DNA from: Verrucomicrobiota bacterium
GTDB lineage: Bacteria > Verrucomicrobiota > Verrucomicrobiia > Opitutales > Opitutaceae
Direction of reading: 5' to 3'
Assembly (NCBI GenBank): GCA_023457715.1
Contig: JAEWKR010000169.1
Span: 1-20,509 of the forward strand
DNA length: 20,509 nucleotides
Shown here: in pieces, positions 17,774 through 20,509 of the stretch
Numbering within the stretch: the stretch's first letter is position 1
Layout: each line of letters starts with the position of its first letter
Program-made: the position numbers and the translations under genes
Notes under the pieces: generated by a model
The model's input: only the letters and a program-made list of their open reading frames with translations
Database searches by the model: none
What the model was told of the DNA's origin: nothing

Positions 17774-17843
17774 AGTGAAGAGTGAGAGTGAAAGTGAAAG
17801 TGGGGAAAGGCCCTCGCGTTCACTTTCACTGTCGCTTTCCCCT
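17772..17843. repeat. GTGAAA tandem-repeat hairpin after dnaJ
   Basis: A purine-rich arm (17772-17805, GTGAAG/GTGAGA/GTGAAA units) starts within the dnaJ stop codon. A complementary pyrimidine-rich arm (17818-17843) faces it across ~12 bases and forms the C/T-rich leader of the next gene. It is the same unit family as 6165-6259. Confidence 0.88.
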
Positions 17844-17848
17844 CCGCC

Positions 17849-18346
17849 ATGCCCCTCGAGAATCCGAAGTTGATGTCACTCACCGACGCGGTGGCGTGGC
17901 GTGAACGGCTGCGCGAACAGCGACGGCGACTCGTGCTCACGAATGGCGTCTTCGATCTCCTGCATACGGGTCACCTGTATTACCTGCGGCAGGCGCGGGC
18001 GCTCGGTGATGCGTTGATTGTCGCGCTGAATGCGGATGCGAGCGTCCGCGCACTGAAGGGCCCGACCCGGCCGGTGCAGGCGGAGGAACAGCGCGCGTAC
18101 GCGCTGGGCGCTTTGAGCTTCGTCGATGGCATCGTGATTTTCCGCGAACCCCGCCTGACCCCGGAGATTCGCGCGCTGCGGCCCGATCTCTACACCAAAG
18201 CCGGAGATTACACCCTGGACAAACTCGACGCCGGCGAACGCGCCGCGCTGCAGGAGGTGGGGGCGGACATCCGCTTCCTCCCCTTCCTGCCCGGATTCAG
18301 CACCACCGCGCTGATCGCGAGGATCAAGGCGGCCGGGGAGGTGTAG
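17849..18346 (+). CDS. D-glycero-beta-D-manno-heptose 1-phosphate adenylyltransferase (RfaE2/HldC-like)
   Basis: The 165-residue protein is a single nucleotidyltransferase domain: LVLTNGVFDLLHTGHLYYL with the HTGH motif at 39-42, then TKAGDYTLDKL and PFLPGFSTTALI. This matches the C-terminal half of E. coli HldE, present here as a stand-alone enzyme. It transfers AMP to heptose-1-phosphate, the step before ADP-heptose epimerisation for lipopolysaccharide core. A GGDY-like motif (usually KGGDY) reads KAGDY. A second Met at residue 9 is possible as start. A Rho-independent terminator lies about 95 bases downstream. Confidence 0.9.
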   Translation: MPLENPKLMSLTDAVAWRERLREQRRRLVLTNGVFDLLHTGHLYYLRQARALGDALIVALNADASVRALKGPTRPVQAEEQRAYALGALSFVDGIVIFREPRLTPEIRALRPDLYTKAGDYTLDKLDAGERAALQEVGADIRFLPFLPGFSTTALIARIKAAGEV

Positions 18347-18349
18347 CGC

Positions 18350-18424
18350 CTCGTGCTCGTGATCTTGCTCGTGCTCGTGCCCGGACCCTCGATCCCGAGC
18401 AAGAGCCACGAGCACGAGCACGAG
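18350..18424. repeat. CTCGTG tandem-repeat hairpin after the heptose adenylyltransferase gene
   Basis: CTCGTG units (18350-18379) face complementary CACGAG units (18396-18424) across a ~16-base loop, beginning 3 bases after the TAG stop. Unlike the other blocks the pyrimidine-rich arm comes first. A separate terminator follows. Confidence 0.88.
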
Positions 18425-18438
18425 TACGGAATGCACCA

Positions 18439-18460
18439 GGGGCATCATGCCCCCTTTTTT
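18439..18460 (+). terminator. Rho-independent terminator before purN
   Basis: GGGGCA-TCA-TGCCCC (18439-18453) is a perfect 6-bp stem with a 3-base loop, followed by C and six T. It probably ends the manA/grpE/dnaJ/hldC-side transcript, so purN would need its own promoter. Confidence 0.8.
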
Positions 18461-18501
18461 CTACTCGCTACCCGCCACTCGCTGGTCGCTACACTCTCCC
18501 C
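18461..18501. repeat. C/T-rich short-repeat leader immediately upstream of purN
   Basis: Units CTACTCGCTAC, CCACTCGCT and GTCGCTAC run into CTCTCCCC just before the purN ATG. The block is the approximate reverse complement of 15892-15918. It leaves no Shine-Dalgarno sequence, so the pyrimidine-rich stretch may serve in initiation. Confidence 0.6.
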
Positions 18502-19086
18502 ATGCGCGTCGTGATTCTAGGCTCGGGGCGGGGCTCCAATGCCGAAGCGATTCTGCAGGCTCAGCAGGCCGGCGCCCTCGGTCGCGCCCGGGTCGTGCAG
18601 CTCTACTCCGACCGCCCCGACGCGGGCCTCCTGGCTCTGGGCCCGCGGTTCAACGTGCCGGCTCATTTCCTGGATCCGGCCCCGTACAAGACGAAATTGG
18701 ATGGCGCCGCCGAACAGCATTACATCGCGGCGCTCACCGCCTGTCAGCCTGATCTCATCGTGCTCGCCGGGTTCATGCGCGTGCTGAAGATGCCGTTCAT
18801 CTCGGCCTTTGCCGGCCGGATCATCAACCTGCACCCCAGCCTGCTGCCGAGCTTCCCCGGCCTCGACGGAATCGGCCAGGCCTTCCGGCGCGGCGTGAAG
18901 ATCACCGGCTGCACCGTCCACGAAGTGACCCTGGAAGTCGACGGCGGGCCCATCATCGACCAGGCGGCGGTGCGCATCGAGGAGTCGGATACGCTCGAGT
19001 CGCTCGCCGCCAAGGTGCATGCGGCCGAGCACGACCTGCTGCCCCGGGTGATCGCGCGCCTGGCGGACGGGGTGAAAGGGACCTGA
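18502..19086 (+). CDS. purN: Phosphoribosylglycinamide formyltransferase (GART)
   Basis: The 194-residue protein starts with the GART signature VVILGSGRGSNAEAI. Catalytic residues are in place: N109 and H111 in INLHPSLLPSFPG and D147 in LEVDGGPIIDQ. PurN transfers a formyl group from 10-formyltetrahydrofolate to GAR in purine synthesis. Length is typical of the family. The gene sits between a terminator and prmA. Its last codons and TGA stop fall within the GGGACC(TGA)GGGAGG repeat. Confidence 0.95.
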   Translation: MRVVILGSGRGSNAEAILQAQQAGALGRARVVQLYSDRPDAGLLALGPRFNVPAHFLDPAPYKTKLDGAAEQHYIAALTACQPDLIVLAGFMRVLKMPFISAFAGRIINLHPSLLPSFPGLDGIGQAFRRGVKITGCTVHEVTLEVDGGPIIDQAAVRIEESDTLESLAAKVHAAEHDLLPRVIARLADGVKGT

Positions 19087-19220
19087 GGGAGGAAAAGGAC
19101 CGACGAAAGGGACCCAGGAATCACTTCCGAAGCGCATGGCCAAAGTGCGCTCGCGTGGCGCTCCTTAGGTCCTTTAGGTCGCGTAGGTCCTTTTCCTCCC
19201 TTAGGTCCCTTTTCCCTTTC
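19074..19220. repeat. GGTCCTTT-type inverted tandem repeat between purN and prmA
   Basis: A purine-rich arm (19074-19115, units AAAGGGACC/GGGAGGAAAAGGACC) includes the purN stop codon. A pyrimidine-rich arm (19163-19220, GGTCCTTT/CCTCCCTTAGGTCCC units) runs to the base before the prmA ATG. In the matching unit of the second arm the complement of the stop reads TAA, so the unit carries a stop in both versions. Confidence 0.9.
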
Positions 19221-20117
19221 ATGCACGAAGCGAAGATCGAAATCAACCCGGCCGGCGTCGAGTCCGCCGACACCGTCCTTCTCGAAGCGGGTGTCGCCAA
19301 CTGGAGCGTCCTCGAGGACGTCATCGTCCGCCGCGCATGGCTGGTCGGGATCGGGGAGTCGGCGGCGGCCCTCGACGCGCAATGGACCGAACTCGAACCC
19401 CAGTTCACGGCGGCGGGAGTCGCCCCGATCGGCGAACGTGCCGTGCGGTCGCTGGGAGACGCGGACTGGCGTGACAGCTACAAGGCGCATTTCCATCCCT
19501 GGCAATTCGGGCGGCTGCACTGGGTGCCGGTCTGGCAGCGGGACACGTTCCAGCTGCCGGAAGGCGAGGCGGTACTTTGGCTCGACCCGGGCCTGGCTTT
19601 CGGCACGGGCAACCACGAGACGACCCGGCTCTGCATCGAGCGGCTCGTCGCGATCGATGAGCAGCTCGCGGCACGCGGATGGACCCACGACTCGGCCCGC
19701 GTCATCGATGCCGGGTGCGGGTCGGGTATCCTGGCGCTTTCCGCCGCGTTGCTGGGCTACCGCGACGTGGCGGGTTTTGACAACGACCCGGAGGCCGTGC
19801 GGGTCAGTGAGGAGAACGCCGCCCTTAACGGGCTGACGGGGCGGGTCCGGTTCACGACCGGCGACCTGCAGAGCGGTTGGGCGGGCCGGCAGGGAGAAAT
19901 CGTGCTGGCCAATATCCAGGCCGACGTGCTGATCCGTTTTGCCCCGCAGCTGCTCGCCGCGGTGGCCCCCGGGGGGACGCTTATCCTCAGCGGCATTCTG
20001 GCCACGGAGAATGGGACCGTCCGCCAGGCCTTTGAGCAGGCGGCCCCCGGTTGGGCGGTCAACGCCCGTCTGATGGGCGAGTGGAGCGATCTGACCTTGG
20101 AGAGGCCAAAGGCTTAA
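19221..20117 (+). CDS. prmA: Ribosomal protein L11 methyltransferase
   Basis: The 298-residue protein has an N-terminal substrate-recognition domain (1-85) and a C-terminal SAM methyltransferase. Key segments are WLDPGLAFGTGNHETT (131 His; PrmA normally reads GTGxHxTT), the SAM-binding VIDAGCGSGILALSAALLG (164-170) and NIQADVL (from N231) in place of the common NILA motif. PrmA trimethylates ribosomal protein L11. The start MHEAKIEI was taken because the 22 upstream residues are encoded by the repeat. The leader is strongly C/T-rich. The TAA stop coincides with the first bases of MITE-like copy B. Confidence 0.93.
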   Translation: MHEAKIEINPAGVESADTVLLEAGVANWSVLEDVIVRRAWLVGIGESAAALDAQWTELEPQFTAAGVAPIGERAVRSLGDADWRDSYKAHFHPWQFGRLHWVPVWQRDTFQLPEGEAVLWLDPGLAFGTGNHETTRLCIERLVAIDEQLAARGWTHDSARVIDAGCGSGILALSAALLGYRDVAGFDNDPEAVRVSEENAALNGLTGRVRFTTGDLQSGWAGRQGEIVLANIQADVLIRFAPQLLAAVAPGGTLILSGILATENGTVRQAFEQAAPGWAVNARLMGEWSDLTLERPKA

Positions 20118-20304
20118 GCCGGAACGATTCAGTTAACCACGAATGGACACGAATCGACACGAATGAAGACCTGGGAAAATCATCACTTCCGCGCCGGCAC
20201 AAAACAGTGAGCGGGACTACGGACGGGCTGCATTCGAGTTTCCTCTCCTATTCGTGTTCATTCGTGTCCATTCGTGGTTAATCCGTCTGCAGAGTTCCGG
20301 TTAA
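20115..20304. mobile_element. MITE-like element, copy B (inverted relative to copy A)
   Basis: It starts TAAGCCGGAAC and ends GTTCCGGTTAAG, with subterminal TTAACCACGAATGGACACGA and its complement. It is the reverse complement of copy A, about 93% identical by eye. The first TAA is the prmA stop codon. A short frame inside encodes a peptide shared with copy A, but the differences are mostly amino-acid-changing. Confidence 0.8.
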
Positions 20305-20509
20305 GAGCTGAACGCTGAAAAGCTGAAACGCTGAAAGGCTGGCCGCCAGACCAGCAAACGGGGCAGCCGGGGACGAAGGTTCAGCCTGAATACCGATTTT
20401 GCCACAGAGGTCACAGAGGCCCAATCAGAGCCGAGCCGGAGGCGGGCGCTGCGACTGTCTTGGGCGTCACGCGATGAACAGGTTTGTCCAAGGACCGAGC
20501 CTCCGTGTC
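20305..20509. repeat. Gene-free right edge: GCTGAAA short repeats and a CCACAGAGG-type element
   Basis: About four GCTGAAA/ACGCTGAA units (20307-20340) are followed by ordinary sequence. TTTTGCCACAGAGGTCACAGAGGC near 20397-20421 resembles the widespread CCACAGAGG intergenic repeat. The last bases (CCTCCGTGTC) could be its inverted end. No gene is visible on either strand; the element may continue past the window. Confidence 0.5.

Overview
The window is high-GC bacterial chromosome made mostly of housekeeping genes. Gene content (grpE-dnaJ, a Bacillus-type short mannose-6-phosphate isomerase, a stand-alone heptose-phosphate adenylyltransferase, purN, prmA, ftsK, an HTH/RodZ-like protein, TatA, DUF4199 and AIM24-like proteins) and the dense short intergenic repeats suggest a Gram-negative member of the Verrucomicrobiota, most likely Opitutaceae. 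That placement is inferred from content; no rRNA or other marker gene lies in the window.

Layout. 1-81: tail of an unknown plus-strand gene, followed by a REP-like inverted repeat. 413-1191: a yqjD/yqjE-like membrane gene pair, convergent with a large U32-family protein (1297-3975, minus). 4071-4234: a GC-rich repeat cluster, then an OxyR-like LysR regulator (4230-5135, minus) divergent from a 58-residue membrane protein (5237-5413, plus). 5600-8726: four minus-strand genes (DUF4199 protein, AIM24-like protein, 69-residue membrane protein, nucleotide pyrophosphatase-like lipoprotein). 8868-14521: minus-strand smr, tatA, aldose-1-epimerase-like, rodZ-like and ftsK genes. 14631-20117: plus-strand manA, grpE, dnaJ, hldC-like, purN and prmA.

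Two things stand out. First, many gene ends and spacers carry short tandem-repeat blocks that begin at or overlap the upstream stop codon. In the fullest cases a purine-rich arm follows the stop, then a loop, then a complementary pyrimidine-rich arm that runs toward the next start codon. Each locus uses its own repeat unit (GTGAAA, ATTTGAG, CTGGACTC, CTCGTG, GGTCCTTT), but the layout recurs. A similar block sits in frame inside the U32 gene. Second, the divergent lysR/small-membrane-protein spacer holds an almost complete OxyR-type tetramer operator placed exactly against a good -35/-10 pair, although the regulator has lost the peroxide-sensing cysteines.

Two ~190-bp MITE-like elements in opposite orientation flank the grpE-dnaJ-hldC-purN-prmA block. 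Almost none of the genes has a Shine-Dalgarno sequence; several starts are preceded by C/T-rich leaders instead. No tRNA, rRNA, CRISPR array, insertion sequence transposase or prophage gene was seen.
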